Below are positions 25,368-33,808 of a stretch of DNA of 64,000 nucleotides, one piece after another. The DNA lies in NCBI RefSeq assembly GCF_004795035.1, contig NZ_SSBK01000007.1:186001-250000 (forward strand), written 5' to 3'. Numbering within the stretch: position 1 is the first letter of the stretch; each line of letters starts with the position of its first letter. Below the pieces are notes generated by a model. It was not told where the DNA came from and did no database searches. It saw only the letters and a list, made by a program, of their open reading frames with translations. Source of the stretch: Streptomyces sp. A0958 (GTDB taxonomy: Bacteria; Actinomycetota; Actinomycetes; Streptomycetales; Streptomycetaceae). The position numbers and the translations under genes were made by a program.

Positions 25368-26018
25368 TCAGACGCCCAACTCCTGGGCCAGCACAGCCGC
25401 CTGAACCCGGCTCCGCAGCTCCAGCTTCCCCAGCAACCGGCTGACGTGCGTCTTCGCCGTCGCCTCGGCCATGGACAACCGCACGGCGATCTCCGCGTTC
25501 GACAGCCCCTCGCCCAAGCATCCCAGCACCTCGCGCTCGCGCCGGGTCAGCGTCTCCAGCACCGCCGAGTCGGGCGCCCCCGACGGCCGTACGGGGGCGG
25601 AGCCGGCGAACTCCGCGATCAGCCGGCGCGTCACCGCCGGGGCGATCAGCCCCTCGCCGCGCGCCACCGTGCGGACCGCGTCGAGCAGCCCACGCGCCTC
25701 GGTGTCCTTCAGCAGGAAGCCCGACGCCCCGGCGCGCAACGCGCCGAACACATAGGCGTCCAGGTCGAAGGTGGTCAGCACCAGCACGTCCGGGAGATGC
25801 TCGTCCACCACCTGCCGGGTGGCCGACACCCCGTCGAGCCGCGGCATCTGTACGTCCATCAGCACCAGGTCCGGACGCAGCTCGCGGGCCAGCCGCACCG
25901 CCTCCTCGCCGTCGCCCGCCTCCCCGACGACCTCGATGTCCGGCGCGCTGCCCAGGATGAGCACCAGCCCCGCCCGTACCGCCGCCTGGTCCTCCGCGAC
26001 CAGCACCCGGATCGTCAT
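25368..26018 (-). CDS. chiR: NarL-type response regulator of the chitinase gene
   Basis: The 216-residue protein has a receiver domain (VLVAEDQAAVRAGL; phospho-acceptor Asp in VLMDVQMPRLDG) and a LuxR-type helix-turn-helix (LTRREREVLGCLGEGLSNAEIAVRLSM). Start ATG 26018 overlaps the stop of the kinase gene (ATGA), which settles it over an upstream in-frame ATG. Position directly upstream of chiC matches the ChiS-ChiR system of S. coelicolor that controls chiC. It probably acts at the chiC promoter 60-120 bases away. Confidence 0.9.
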   Translation of the reverse strand: MTIRVLVAEDQAAVRAGLVLILGSAPDIEVVGEAGDGEEAVRLARELRPDLVLMDVQMPRLDGVSATRQVVDEHLPDVLVLTTFDLDAYVFGALRAGASGFLLKDTEARGLLDAVRTVARGEGLIAPAVTRRLIAEFAGSAPVRPSGAPDSAVLETLTRREREVLGCLGEGLSNAEIAVRLSMAEATAKTHVSRLLGKLELRSRVQAAVLAQELGV

Positions 26019-27220
26019 GACCACATCCCGCCTTCCGTACCGTCCGGGACGGGCAGCCGTGCCCGTACCCGCCACAACCGCGCATCGTCCCCTCCCGCCA
26101 CCGGGCCCGCCTCGAACTCCCCGCCGAGCAGCGCCACCCGCTCCCGCATCCCCACGAGACCGGCCCCTGACCCCGGTGCGCGCGGCCCCGTCCGGTCGCC
26201 GAGCACGCTGCTCACCTCCACCGTCAGCAGCCGCTCCGTCTGCCCGAGCCGGACCGTGACCGGGCCCGGCGCCGCGTGCTTGAGGGCATTGGTCAAGGAC
26301 TCCTGCACGATGCGGTACGCGGCCGGCTCGACCGGCGCCGGCAGCCGCTCCCGGTCCGCCCGGGTGTCCTCCAGGACGCAGCTCAGCCCACTGGACGCGG
26401 CGCTCGCCCGGTGCTGCTCGACCAGCGCGTCCAGTGAGGCCGGCGTCGGCGAGCTGCTGGGCTCCGGGTCGGCCGATCCGGTGCGCAACAGCCCGATCAG
26501 ACGGCGCATTTCGGCCAGACCCTCGACGCTGTTCTCACGGATCACCCCGAGGGCGTTGCGCGAGGTCTCCGGCTCGTCGATGGAGAGCGCGGCGGTGGAG
26601 TGGATCGCGATGGCGGACAGGTGGTTGGCGACCATGTCGTGCAGCTCGCGCGCCATCCGGGCCCGCTCGGCGGTCACCGCCTGGGTGCGGTCCATCTCGG
26701 CGAGCAGGGCGATCTGGTCGGCGCGCAGCCGGGCGGCGTCGGCGGCCTCGCGGTGGTTGCGGACGCTGACCCCGGTGAGGGCGGGAGCGAACGCGACCAG
26801 GGCGGTGAGGATGCCGACGAGCAGGGCCTCGGCGTCGCGGAACCAGGCCAGGAAGCCGATCGTGACCCCGACGGTGATCAGGAACGTGGTCACCGGGATG
26901 CGGCGGGCGGCGGCCGGGGTGCCGTAGAGGACGGCCGCGTACATGATGTCCGTGAACATCAGCACGGTCGCCAGGTTTCCCGGGGTGAACTGGTCGGCGA
27001 CCAGCGCGAGGGTGCCGATGACCAGCGCGGTCTGCGGTGCGCCGCGGCGCAGCGGTTCGAGCCCCGCCATCACCGTGAGCGGGACGAGAGCGGTCCAGGA
27101 CGCGTCGAGCGGGCGGCCGTTCTGCATGCGCAGCCCGAGCAGCGACAGGACCGCTCCGCCGAGCAGTCCGACGGCCGCGATCAGGATGTCGTGGCGGTGG
27201 GGGCGGGCCGAGGAGAACAC
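26015..27220 (-). CDS. chiS: Sensor histidine kinase of the chitinase system
   Basis: HisKA_3-family kinase of about 400 residues. The N-terminal half contains about five hydrophobic helices with little extracellular domain. The dimerisation helix carries the phospho-histidine in ARELHDMVANHLSAIA, and a HATPase domain ends the protein (GAGLVGMRERVALLGG). It phosphorylates ChiR. The start is uncertain: GTG 27220 is preceded by GGATGGG, GTG 27235 is also possible, and the frame extends to 27310. How it senses chitin is not visible. Confidence 0.85.
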   Translation of the reverse strand: MFSSARPHRHDILIAAVGLLGGAVLSLLGLRMQNGRPLDASWTALVPLTVMAGLEPLRRGAPQTALVIGTLALVADQFTPGNLATVLMFTDIMYAAVLYGTPAAARRIPVTTFLITVGVTIGFLAWFRDAEALLVGILTALVAFAPALTGVSVRNHREAADAARLRADQIALLAEMDRTQAVTAERARMARELHDMVANHLSAIAIHSTAALSIDEPETSRNALGVIRENSVEGLAEMRRLIGLLRTGSADPEPSSSPTPASLDALVEQHRASAASSGLSCVLEDTRADRERLPAPVEPAAYRIVQESLTNALKHAAPGPVTVRLGQTERLLTVEVSSVLGDRTGPRAPGSGAGLVGMRERVALLGGEFEAGPVAGGDDARLWRVRARLPVPDGTEGGMWS

Positions 27221-27372
27221 CTGCCCATCCAACACGTACGGCCCGCCGCCGCACCTGTGCTCGGCGGGCGATCCGCCACTACATCGAAGGATGCAGTCGC
27301 CTTTCGTCACCGGGGCCGACGACCGGCGGCGGCGCGGGCGGGAGCCTGGAGGGGAGGGAAAGGAAACGGACC

Positions 27373-27927
27373 GTGATCGTCACACTGATCGTCGCCTGCG
27401 AGATCGCCTTCTGGGTGCTGCTGGCCGCCGGCCTGGCGCTGCGCTACGGGGCGCGCAGGCCGCGCCTGGGCGCCGCCGTCCTGCTGTGCGAACCGGTGCT
27501 CGAACTCGTCATGCTCGTGGTGACCGCCGTCGACCTGAAGAACGGGGCGGCCCCCGACTGGAAGCACGGGCTCGCCGCCGTCTACATCGGCTTCACGGTG
27601 GGCCTCGGGCACTCCACCATCAAGTGGGCCGACGCCCGGGTCGCCCACCGCTTCGCCGGCGGCCCGCCCCCGGTGAAGCCGCCGAAGTACGGGACGGCGC
27701 GGGCCGTGCACGAGTGGCGGGTCGCCGGCCGGTGGACCGTGGCCGCGGTGACGGCGCTGGCGCTGCTCCAGGCGGCGGTCTGGTACGTGGGCGGCGACGG
27801 GGACGTGTCCTCGTTGCAGTCGTGGCAGCGGACGATGCTGTTCGTGATCGGGATCAACCTGGTGATCGCGGCGAGCTACACCGTGTTCCCCGAGCGGGAG
27901 CCCCACAAGGGCCCGCCCGCGAGCTGA
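27373..27927 (+). CDS. Four-helix integral membrane protein of unknown function
   Basis: A 184-residue protein with four predicted transmembrane helices, divergent from chiS. Conserved-looking features are the charged segment TIKWADARVAHRF between helices 2 and 3 and the C-terminal PEREPHKGPP. It starts at GTG 27373 after AAAGGAAAC. I do not recognise a characterised family. It ends 24 bases before the stop of the convergent adenosyltransferase gene. Confidence 0.8.
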   Translation: MIVTLIVACEIAFWVLLAAGLALRYGARRPRLGAAVLLCEPVLELVMLVVTAVDLKNGAAPDWKHGLAAVYIGFTVGLGHSTIKWADARVAHRFAGGPPPVKPPKYGTARAVHEWRVAGRWTVAAVTALALLQAAVWYVGGDGDVSSLQSWQRTMLFVIGINLVIAASYTVFPEREPHKGPPAS

Positions 27928-27951
27928 TCCCCTCGCGGGCGGCCCCCCGGC

Positions 27952-28524
27952 TCAGCGCTCGCCGCCCGGCACCCACAGGATGTCGCCGACCTCCTTGTTC
28001 GCCACCCGGGCGAGGATGAACAGCAGGTCGGAGAGGCGGTTGAGGTAGGTGGCGGTCAGCGCGTTCATCACCTCGCCGTGCACCTCCATCGCGGCCCAGG
28101 TGGAGCGCTCGGCCCGCCGGACCACGGTGCACGCCTGGTGGAGCAGCGCGGCGCCCGGCGTACCGCCCGGAAGGATGAAGCTGCGGAGCTTCTCCACCTG
28201 CTCCAGGTAGTGGTCGCAGTCCGCCTCCAGCTTGTCGACGTAGCTCTGCTCGACCCGCAGCGGCGGGTACTCCGGGTTCTCGACCACCGGCGTCGAGAGG
28301 TCGGCGCCCACGTCGAACAGGTCGTTCTGCACGCGGACGAGGACCTTCACGACGTCGTCGGACAGCTGCCCGAGGGCGATCGCGGTACCGATGACCGCGT
28401 TGGCCTCGTTGGCGTCGGCGTACGCGGAGATCCGCAGATCGGTCTTGGCGGTCCGGCTCATGTCACCGAGGGCGGTGGTGCCCTTGTCGCCGGTACGGGT
28501 GTAGATGCGCGTCAGATTGACCAT
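27952..28524 (-). CDS. PduO-type ATP:cob(I)alamin adenosyltransferase
   Basis: Makes adenosylcobalamin, the coenzyme of mutases such as IcmA further along. The 190-residue protein has the N-terminal ATP-binding motif YTRTGDKGTTALGD, then ADANEANAVIG, and the C-terminal helix signature VVRRAERSTW...NRLSDLLFILAR. The family is a trimer of five-helix bundles. Start ATG 28524. It is preceded by the ABC-transporter remnant and may once have been its neighbour rather than its operon partner. Confidence 0.94.
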   Translation of the reverse strand: MVNLTRIYTRTGDKGTTALGDMSRTAKTDLRISAYADANEANAVIGTAIALGQLSDDVVKVLVRVQNDLFDVGADLSTPVVENPEYPPLRVEQSYVDKLEADCDHYLEQVEKLRSFILPGGTPGAALLHQACTVVRRAERSTWAAMEVHGEVMNALTATYLNRLSDLLFILARVANKEVGDILWVPGGER

Positions 28525-28537
28525 GCGGCCAGCCTAG

Positions 28538-28773
28538 TTAGGCCCCGGCCTTCTTGAAGACACGTGTGCCCACGGTCACGGCGAGTGAAGGCGTCCTGGA
28601 GCGTGGCGCCGGGGGAGCCCGGCGTAGCGGGTCTTCAGCGCGTCCGGTGTGCCCTCCGCGGCCACCAGGCCCCGGTCGACCACGACCAGCCGGTCGGCGA
28701 GGGCGTCCGCCTCGTCCAGGTAGTGCGTGGTGAGGACGACGGTGGTGCCGGACTCGTCGCGAAACAGAGGCAC
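28538..28773 (-). pseudogene. Remnant of a DrrAB-type ABC exporter (ATPase C-terminus fused to permease C-terminus)
   Basis: On the minus strand, codons from 28773 encode only the end of an ABC ATPase: the D-loop/H-loop segment [29 protein letters not shown] and [10 protein letters not shown]. Walker A, the signature motif and Walker B are absent. After a frame change the sequence reads PGATLQDAF, the usual ATPase C-terminal motif. It then passes directly into [15 protein letters not shown] and a stop (28585-28538), which looks like the end of an ABC-2 permease. The 5' part of the ATPase and nearly all of the permease are gone. The neighbouring TetR gene is probably the orphaned regulator. 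Confidence 0.75.
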
Positions 28774-28775
28774 TT

Positions 28776-28800
28776 AAATATTGCGGTGACTACAAATATT
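28776..28800. promoter_or_regulatory. A+T-rich repeat, candidate TetR operator
   Basis: AAATATT at 28776-28782 and 28794-28800, 18 bp apart; the AATATT core is itself palindromic. It sits between the transporter remnant and the divergent TetR start and stands out in this G+C-rich DNA. Confidence 0.5.
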
Positions 28801-28831
28801 CAGGAGCCCCAGAGCGATCTACGATGGAGTC

Positions 28832-29473
28832 ATGGCTGAGGGACTCAGGGAGCGCAAGAAGCGGCAGACCAGGCAGTACCTCTCGGACCTGGCCACCGGC
28901 CTGTTCCTGGAGCGGGGCTTCGACGCCGTCACGATCGCCGAGATCGCGCACGCCGCCGACGTCTCGGTCAACACGGTCTACAACTACTTCCCCACCAAGG
29001 AGGACCTCTTCCTCGACCGCGGCGCCGGCATGATCGAGCGCCTCTCCCGGTACGTCAGGGGGCGGGACGAGGGCGAGTCCGCGGCCGACGCCGTCCTGCG
29101 GGAGCTGCGCGTCCAGGTCGAGAGCGTCTCGCCCACCGTCGGGCTGATGGAGGGGTACGCCCGCTTCATGCGGGTCATCGAGGGCGCCGACGGCCTCAAG
29201 GCCCGCCTGTGGCTCATCCAGCAGGAGGCCCAGCAGCACCTGGAAGCGACCCTCACCGAGGTGTCCGGTGCCGCGCCCGGGGACGGGACGCCGGTCCTGG
29301 TGGCCGGTCAGCTCTCCTGGGTCCACAGCACACTCATGGCCTACGTCGGCCGCGAGATGGTCGCCGGACGCAAGGCCGCCGAGGTCTCCCGGGACGCCCT
29401 CGTCCTGCTCGACGACATCGAGGACCTGCTGGGCGAAAAGGTGCTCAACTACGCCCGCCGCACCGCCGAATGA
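28832..29473 (+). CDS. TetR family transcriptional regulator
   Basis: The 213-residue protein has an N-terminal helix-turn-helix (VTIAEIAHAADVSVNTVYNYFPTKEDLFLDR, about residues 36-66) and a helical ligand-binding domain without recognisable specificity. Start ATG 28832. It is divergent from the ABC remnant, the usual layout for a drug-exporter repressor, and an A+T-rich repeat lies between them. With its target gone it may now regulate only itself or distant genes. Confidence 0.9.
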   Translation: MAEGLRERKKRQTRQYLSDLATGLFLERGFDAVTIAEIAHAADVSVNTVYNYFPTKEDLFLDRGAGMIERLSRYVRGRDEGESAADAVLRELRVQVESVSPTVGLMEGYARFMRVIEGADGLKARLWLIQQEAQQHLEATLTEVSGAAPGDGTPVLVAGQLSWVHSTLMAYVGREMVAGRKAAEVSRDALVLLDDIEDLLGEKVLNYARRTAE

Positions 29474-29604
29474 CACATCCTGGTGTGATGTCCGTCATTT
29501 GAGACGTGACGCGCATCTCTTCGCGGCCCCAGCGCCCGCCACGGGTACTAACCTCCGCCGGAGGGCATGGACCAGAACCATTGACAAGACACAGGGGTGC
29601 CAAC

Positions 29605-30453
29605 GTGGCCAGGAAGCTCGCCGTCATCGGAGCCGGACTCATGGGGTCCGGCATCGCTCAGGTCTCCGCCCAGGCGGGCTGGGACGTCGTCCTGCGCGAC
29701 GTCACCGACGAGGCGCTGACCCGGGGCCGCGACGGCATCAAGGCCTCCTACGACAAGTTCGTCGCCAAGGGCAAGCTCGAAGCCGCCGACGCCGAGGCCG
29801 CGCTCGGCCGGATCACCACGACCACCGACCTGGACGCCGTCGCCGACGCGGACATCGTGGTCGAAGCCGTCTTCGAGAAGCTGGAGGTGAAGCACGAGAT
29901 CTTCCGGACCCTCGACAAGATCGTCCGGGACGACACCGTGCTCGCCTCCAACACCTCCGCCATCCCGATCACCAAGATCGCGGCCGTGACGGAGCGCCCG
30001 GAACGCGTCGTCGGCGTCCACTTCTTCTCGCCGGTCCCGATGATGCAGCTCTGCGAACTCGTACGCGGCTACAAGACCAGCGACGAAACCCTCGCCACCG
30101 CGCGGGAGTTCGCCGAGTCCGTCGGCAAGACCTGCATCGTCGTCAACCGCGACGTGGCCGGCTTCGTCACCACCCGGCTGATCTCGGCGCTCGTGGTCGA
30201 GGCCGCCAAGCTCTACGAGTCGGGCGTCGCCACCGCCGAGGACATCGACACCGCCTGCAAGCTCGGTTTCGGCCACGCCATGGGCCCGCTCGCCACCGCC
30301 GACCTCACCGGCGTCGACATCCTGCTGCACGCCACGGGCAACATCTACACCGAGTCCCAGGACGAGAAGTTCGCCGCCCCGGAGCTGATGCGCCGGATGG
30401 TCGATGCAGGTGACATCGGGCGCAAGAGCGGGCAGGGCTTCTACACCTACTGA
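29605..30453 (+). CDS. 3-hydroxybutyryl-CoA dehydrogenase
   Basis: Oxidises or reduces 3-hydroxyacyl-CoA with NAD(P). The 282-residue protein has the Rossmann motif GAGLMGSGIAQ at the N-terminus, the family stretch NTSAIPITKIA, catalytic GVHFFSPVPMMQL with its histidine, and the C-terminal end RKSGQGFYTY. Start GTG 29605 (MARKLAVIGAG) gives the standard N-terminus. It stands alone between the TetR gene and the STAS gene. With the thiolase at 46.7 kb it could serve butyryl-CoA/ethylmalonyl-CoA metabolism. Confidence 0.93.
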   Translation: MARKLAVIGAGLMGSGIAQVSAQAGWDVVLRDVTDEALTRGRDGIKASYDKFVAKGKLEAADAEAALGRITTTTDLDAVADADIVVEAVFEKLEVKHEIFRTLDKIVRDDTVLASNTSAIPITKIAAVTERPERVVGVHFFSPVPMMQLCELVRGYKTSDETLATAREFAESVGKTCIVVNRDVAGFVTTRLISALVVEAAKLYESGVATAEDIDTACKLGFGHAMGPLATADLTGVDILLHATGNIYTESQDEKFAAPELMRRMVDAGDIGRKSGQGFYTY

Positions 30454-30690
30454 TCATTTTCGGTCCGGTCCGGCTGATCTGCCGTCAATCAGGCCGGGTG
30501 CCAGTCGGGGAACGCCGGCCGCGACCGGCTGAGCCACCGGGGTCCGCGGCCATCCCGCATCACTCCTCGGAGTGAATTCGGTATCGGTTCGCTTACAGAC
30601 GGCAACTACCCTGTCGCTGCCGCAGTCAGTTGGGGCAGAGACAGTTTCGGACAGACGGACCGGGCCACGGAGCATTCCAGGGGAGCGCAT

Positions 30691-31014
30691 ATGCACATCA
30701 GGGGCGACCACGCCGAGCTGGTCGTCGGGGGCCGCCTCGACGTCCGAAGCGCGGCGGACGCCCGTACGGTCCTGCACTCGGCCCTCGACGACGGCGTCGG
30801 AGATCTGGTGCTCGACCTGACCGAGCTGGATTCGTGGGACGCCACCGGACTCGGCGTCATCATGGGCGCACACCGCAGGGCCGGACGCGCCGGACGGCGC
30901 CTCGTGCTGCGCGGCGTACCCCCGCAGATGCAACGCCTCCTGGTGGCCACCCGGCTGCACCGCATCCTCGCCATCGAGGGCGGGATCGCCGCGGAGTCGC
31001 TGCCGCGCGTCTGA
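30691..31014 (+). CDS. STAS-domain protein, phospho-acceptor serine replaced
   Basis: The 107-residue protein is a single STAS domain of the anti-sigma-factor-antagonist type (VVGGRLDVRSAADAR...LVLDLTELDSWDATGLGVIMGAHRRAGR). In SpoIIAA and BldG the motif is D-S-(S/T)-G-L-G with the first Ser phosphorylated. Here it is D-A-T-G-L-G, so the acceptor position is Ala51 and only Thr52 remains. It may be constitutively active or act outside a phospho-switch. Start ATG 30691 with AGGGGAG upstream. No kinase gene of the anti-sigma type is adjacent. Confidence 0.88.
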   Translation: MHIRGDHAELVVGGRLDVRSAADARTVLHSALDDGVGDLVLDLTELDSWDATGLGVIMGAHRRAGRAGRRLVLRGVPPQMQRLLVATRLHRILAIEGGIAAESLPRV

Positions 31015-31131
31015 ACGCGCCCGGCGGGGGGACGCGCCGTGTCCCCGGACGGACCCTCGGTGACCGTGCGGTTCGAAGGCGCACAATCCTCACGAGACCG
31101 TGATCTGTGGGGCGGCGAGCCACCCCGGATG

Positions 31132-31160
31132 TTCGTAGATACTGTGCGAAGGTTTAGGGT
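31132..31160 (+). promoter_or_regulatory. Candidate promoter of the tethered ATPase gene
   Basis: TTCGTA (31132-31137), 17 bases, TAGGGT (31155-31160), a good Streptomyces -10. Lies about 110 bases before the ATG. Confidence 0.45.
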
Positions 31161-31267
31161 TCGGCCGTCTGCCGATTGACGGACCCACCCGGCGGACACC
31201 GGACCGTGAGCGGACGTGCGAGGCCGGGAGGGGCAACCGTGCTCGACGCGTCTTGGGGGCTTTGGCG

Positions 31268-33748
31268 ATGGACCCGATACACCGGGGGCCGGAAGAGTTC
31301 GGCCACGACAGCGAAGGCTCCGCCGAGGAAGCCGGCCGGCGCCGTCCCTCCCGCGATCCGCTGACTCCGGATTTCGGTCAGCAAACACCGCAACAGGCCC
31401 GCGTCGTCAGGCTCGTCGCCGGCGACCTGCTGCTCACCGTCAACCCCGTCGACGGCAGCGAGGTCGAGCTCTGCCCGCCCGGCGAGCAGCCCGCCGCGCC
31501 CGTCCGCCGCACCCCCGCCGAGCGCGCCGACCGCGCCCGCGCCGCCGCACCCCCCGTGCCGCCCGGCCCGCCCCTCCTCCAGCTCCCCCTGCTGCGGCGC
31601 GAGGACGAACGCGAACGGCTGAGCCGCCTGCTCGCCCGCGGACGCTCGGTCCGGCTCACCGGCCCCGCGGGCTCCGGCCGCACCGCCCTGCTCGACGCCG
31701 TCGCGGCCGACTGCGCCGAACTCGCGCCAGACGGGGTCGTCCGCCTCAGCGGCTACAAGCGCACCGTCACCGACCTGCTGCACGGACTCTTCGACGCCGT
31801 CCACGACGCACCACTGCACCGCCCCGACCGCCCCCTGCTCCTGGAGAAGCTGCGCTCCGTCGGAGCCGTCGTCGTCCTGGACGACCTGGAGTTCGGCGGC
31901 GCGGCCCTGGACGAACTGCTCGACGCGACCCCCGAGTGCGCCTACCTGCTCGCCGCCACGCCCGACGTCCCCGCGCCCGGTGCCGACTCCCACCTCGAAG
32001 AGGTCTTCCTCACCGGCCTCGACCGCGCCACCTCCGTCGACCTGCTGGAACGGGTCGTCGAGCGGCCGCTCACCGAGGAGGAGGCCAACTGGGCCGGAGA
32101 CCTCTGGTTCGAGTCCGAGGGCCTGCCCCTGCGCTTCGTCCAGGCCGGCGCCCTGCTGCGCCAGCGCGACCAGCTGCGCACCGACCCCACCGCGTACGAC
32201 GAGTACGGCTACCTGGAGAACCGGCCCGCCGACGCGCCCCCGGCCCCCGATGACGCCGCCGAGGCGGAGGACACCGGGACACCGCTGCCCAGCCTCGGCG
32301 AGGGCGCGGCGCCCGCCGCCCTGCTCGCCTCCCGGCTGAGCGGCGCCGCACGCGACACGCTGCGCTTCGCGGTGGCGCTCGGCGGCGAGGTGCCGCACCA
32401 GGCCCACCTGCCGGCGCTCGTCGGGGACACCCACGCCGACGCGGCACTCGGTGAGCTGGCCGGCTGCGGCCTGCTCTCCCCGGCCGGCTCCCGCTACCGG
32501 CTGGCCGCCGGTGTGCTCGCCCAGCTGGTCGCCGCCGGATACGACGACGAGGCCGCCGACCGGGCACGCGCGGCCGCCCAGCACTACGCCTGGTGGACCG
32601 GCCACCCCTCGGTCACCCCCGCCCGGGCCACCGCCGAGGCCGACGCGATCATCGCGGCCATGACCCAGTTGGTGCCGGGGGAGGAGGCGGGGCAGACGAG
32701 CGCCGCCGTGCTCCTGGCCCGCAGCGCCGCCCCCGCCTTCGCGGCCGGGCTGCACTGGGGTGCCTGGGAGCGGGCCCTGCGGATCGGTCAGGAGGCCGGC
32801 CGGCTCGCCGGGGAGGTCGCGCAAGAGGCCTACTTCCACCATGAGTTGGGTGTCCTCGCGCTCTGCACAGGCAATCCCGGCCGGGCCAGGGCCGAGCTGG
32901 AGACCTCCATCAGCATGCGCGGGGCGCTCGCCGACAAGAGCGGCGCGGTGGCCGGCCGGCGGGCGCTCGCCCTGGTGGAGGACCGCGCCGGGGGCCCGGC
33001 CGGGAGCGGTCCGCCCGCGGGCGACGAGACACCGGCCGGGCCGTTCGAGGTGCCCCCGCCCCTGGCTGTGCCCGCCGTCCCGCCGGTCCCGGTGCAGCGC
33101 GCGTTCGACGACACGGCGGTGGTGCCCCGGCAGGAGGCGCCCATGGCCGGCAAGGGGCCCGAGCGGGGCGGCCCCTTGGCGCTCCTGGGCGGGGCCCGGC
33201 GCAACCTGGTCGCGGCGGGCGCGGGCGTGCTGCTGGCCGGGGTCCTCGGCACGGTGGTGACGCTCGGGCTGACGTCGAGCAGTGACCCGCAGGGCGACCC
33301 CGGCGCCTCGACCGAGCAGTCGGTGACCGAGGACGACGGCATCGAGGACGGAGACGTCACGGCCGACGAGCCGGCGGACGGTGCGACCCCGACGGTCAGG
33401 GAGTCGGGCTCCGCGTCCACGTCGGCTACGCCCGGACCCTCGGGCAGCGGGTCGGCGCCGGCGGACGCGGTGTCGCCTTCGGCGACGTCTTCGGCGGTGG
33501 AGACGCCCTCGTCTCCGGATGCGCCGTCGTCGCCCTCGGCGACGGAGTCGTCCGGGGTGCCGTCCGGGACGACGAAGCCGGCGCCCACGAAATCGGCCAC
33601 GGCGTCGAGCAGCCAGGGGCCCTCGGAGCCGGAGTCGGAGTCCCCGAGCCCTACGGAGACGGAGGGGGAGCCGTCGACGACGCCGGACACCTCCGACTCC
33701 GCGAGCGGGCCCTCCGGCGGGGTGAGCGGGAGTCCGTCGGTGCTCTAG
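31268..33748 (+). CDS. Membrane-tethered P-loop ATPase with Ser/Pro/Thr-rich tail
   Basis: An 826-residue protein of unknown role. A short disordered N-terminus is followed by a P-loop ATPase module: Walker A GPAGSGRTAL and a Walker B-like VVVLDDLEF. An alpha-helical region follows with FHHELGVLALCTGNPGRARAELE, which resembles helical repeats. A Pro-rich linker leads to one transmembrane helix at about residues 645-668 (NLVAAGAGVLLAGVLGTVVTLGL). The last ~155 residues are Ser/Thr/Pro/Glu-rich and would lie outside the cell. The layout suggests a STAND/NB-ARC-like signalling ATPase that reports on the wall, but that is inference. Start ATG 31268 is preferred to TTG 31253. Confidence 0.8.
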   Translation: MDPIHRGPEEFGHDSEGSAEEAGRRRPSRDPLTPDFGQQTPQQARVVRLVAGDLLLTVNPVDGSEVELCPPGEQPAAPVRRTPAERADRARAAAPPVPPGPPLLQLPLLRREDERERLSRLLARGRSVRLTGPAGSGRTALLDAVAADCAELAPDGVVRLSGYKRTVTDLLHGLFDAVHDAPLHRPDRPLLLEKLRSVGAVVVLDDLEFGGAALDELLDATPECAYLLAATPDVPAPGADSHLEEVFLTGLDRATSVDLLERVVERPLTEEEANWAGDLWFESEGLPLRFVQAGALLRQRDQLRTDPTAYDEYGYLENRPADAPPAPDDAAEAEDTGTPLPSLGEGAAPAALLASRLSGAARDTLRFAVALGGEVPHQAHLPALVGDTHADAALGELAGCGLLSPAGSRYRLAAGVLAQLVAAGYDDEAADRARAAAQHYAWWTGHPSVTPARATAEADAIIAAMTQLVPGEEAGQTSAAVLLARSAAPAFAAGLHWGAWERALRIGQEAGRLAGEVAQEAYFHHELGVLALCTGNPGRARAELETSISMRGALADKSGAVAGRRALALVEDRAGGPAGSGPPAGDETPAGPFEVPPPLAVPAVPPVPVQRAFDDTAVVPRQEAPMAGKGPERGGPLALLGGARRNLVAAGAGVLLAGVLGTVVTLGLTSSSDPQGDPGASTEQSVTEDDGIEDGDVTADEPADGATPTVRESGSASTSATPGPSGSGSAPADAVSPSATSSAVETPSSPDAPSSPSATESSGVPSGTTKPAPTKSATASSSQGPSEPESESPSPTETEGEPSTTPDTSDSASGPSGGVSGSPSVL

Positions 33749-33778
33749 CCGGTGCGGGTGCGTCCCGGCCGAGCTCTT

Positions 33779-33801
33779 GTCCGCAATCGCCGGACGGGCT
33801 T
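33779..33801 (-). repeat. Streptomyces intergenic repeat, GTCCG...CGGAC type
   Basis: Read on the minus strand this is AGCCCGTCCGGCGATTGCGG, a sequence resembling a short repeat I know from many Streptomyces intergenic regions. It contains a GTCCG/CGGAC stem and lies between two convergent genes, where it may end transcription. A relative lies at 48995. Confidence 0.5.
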
Positions 33802-33808
33802 CAAGGGC

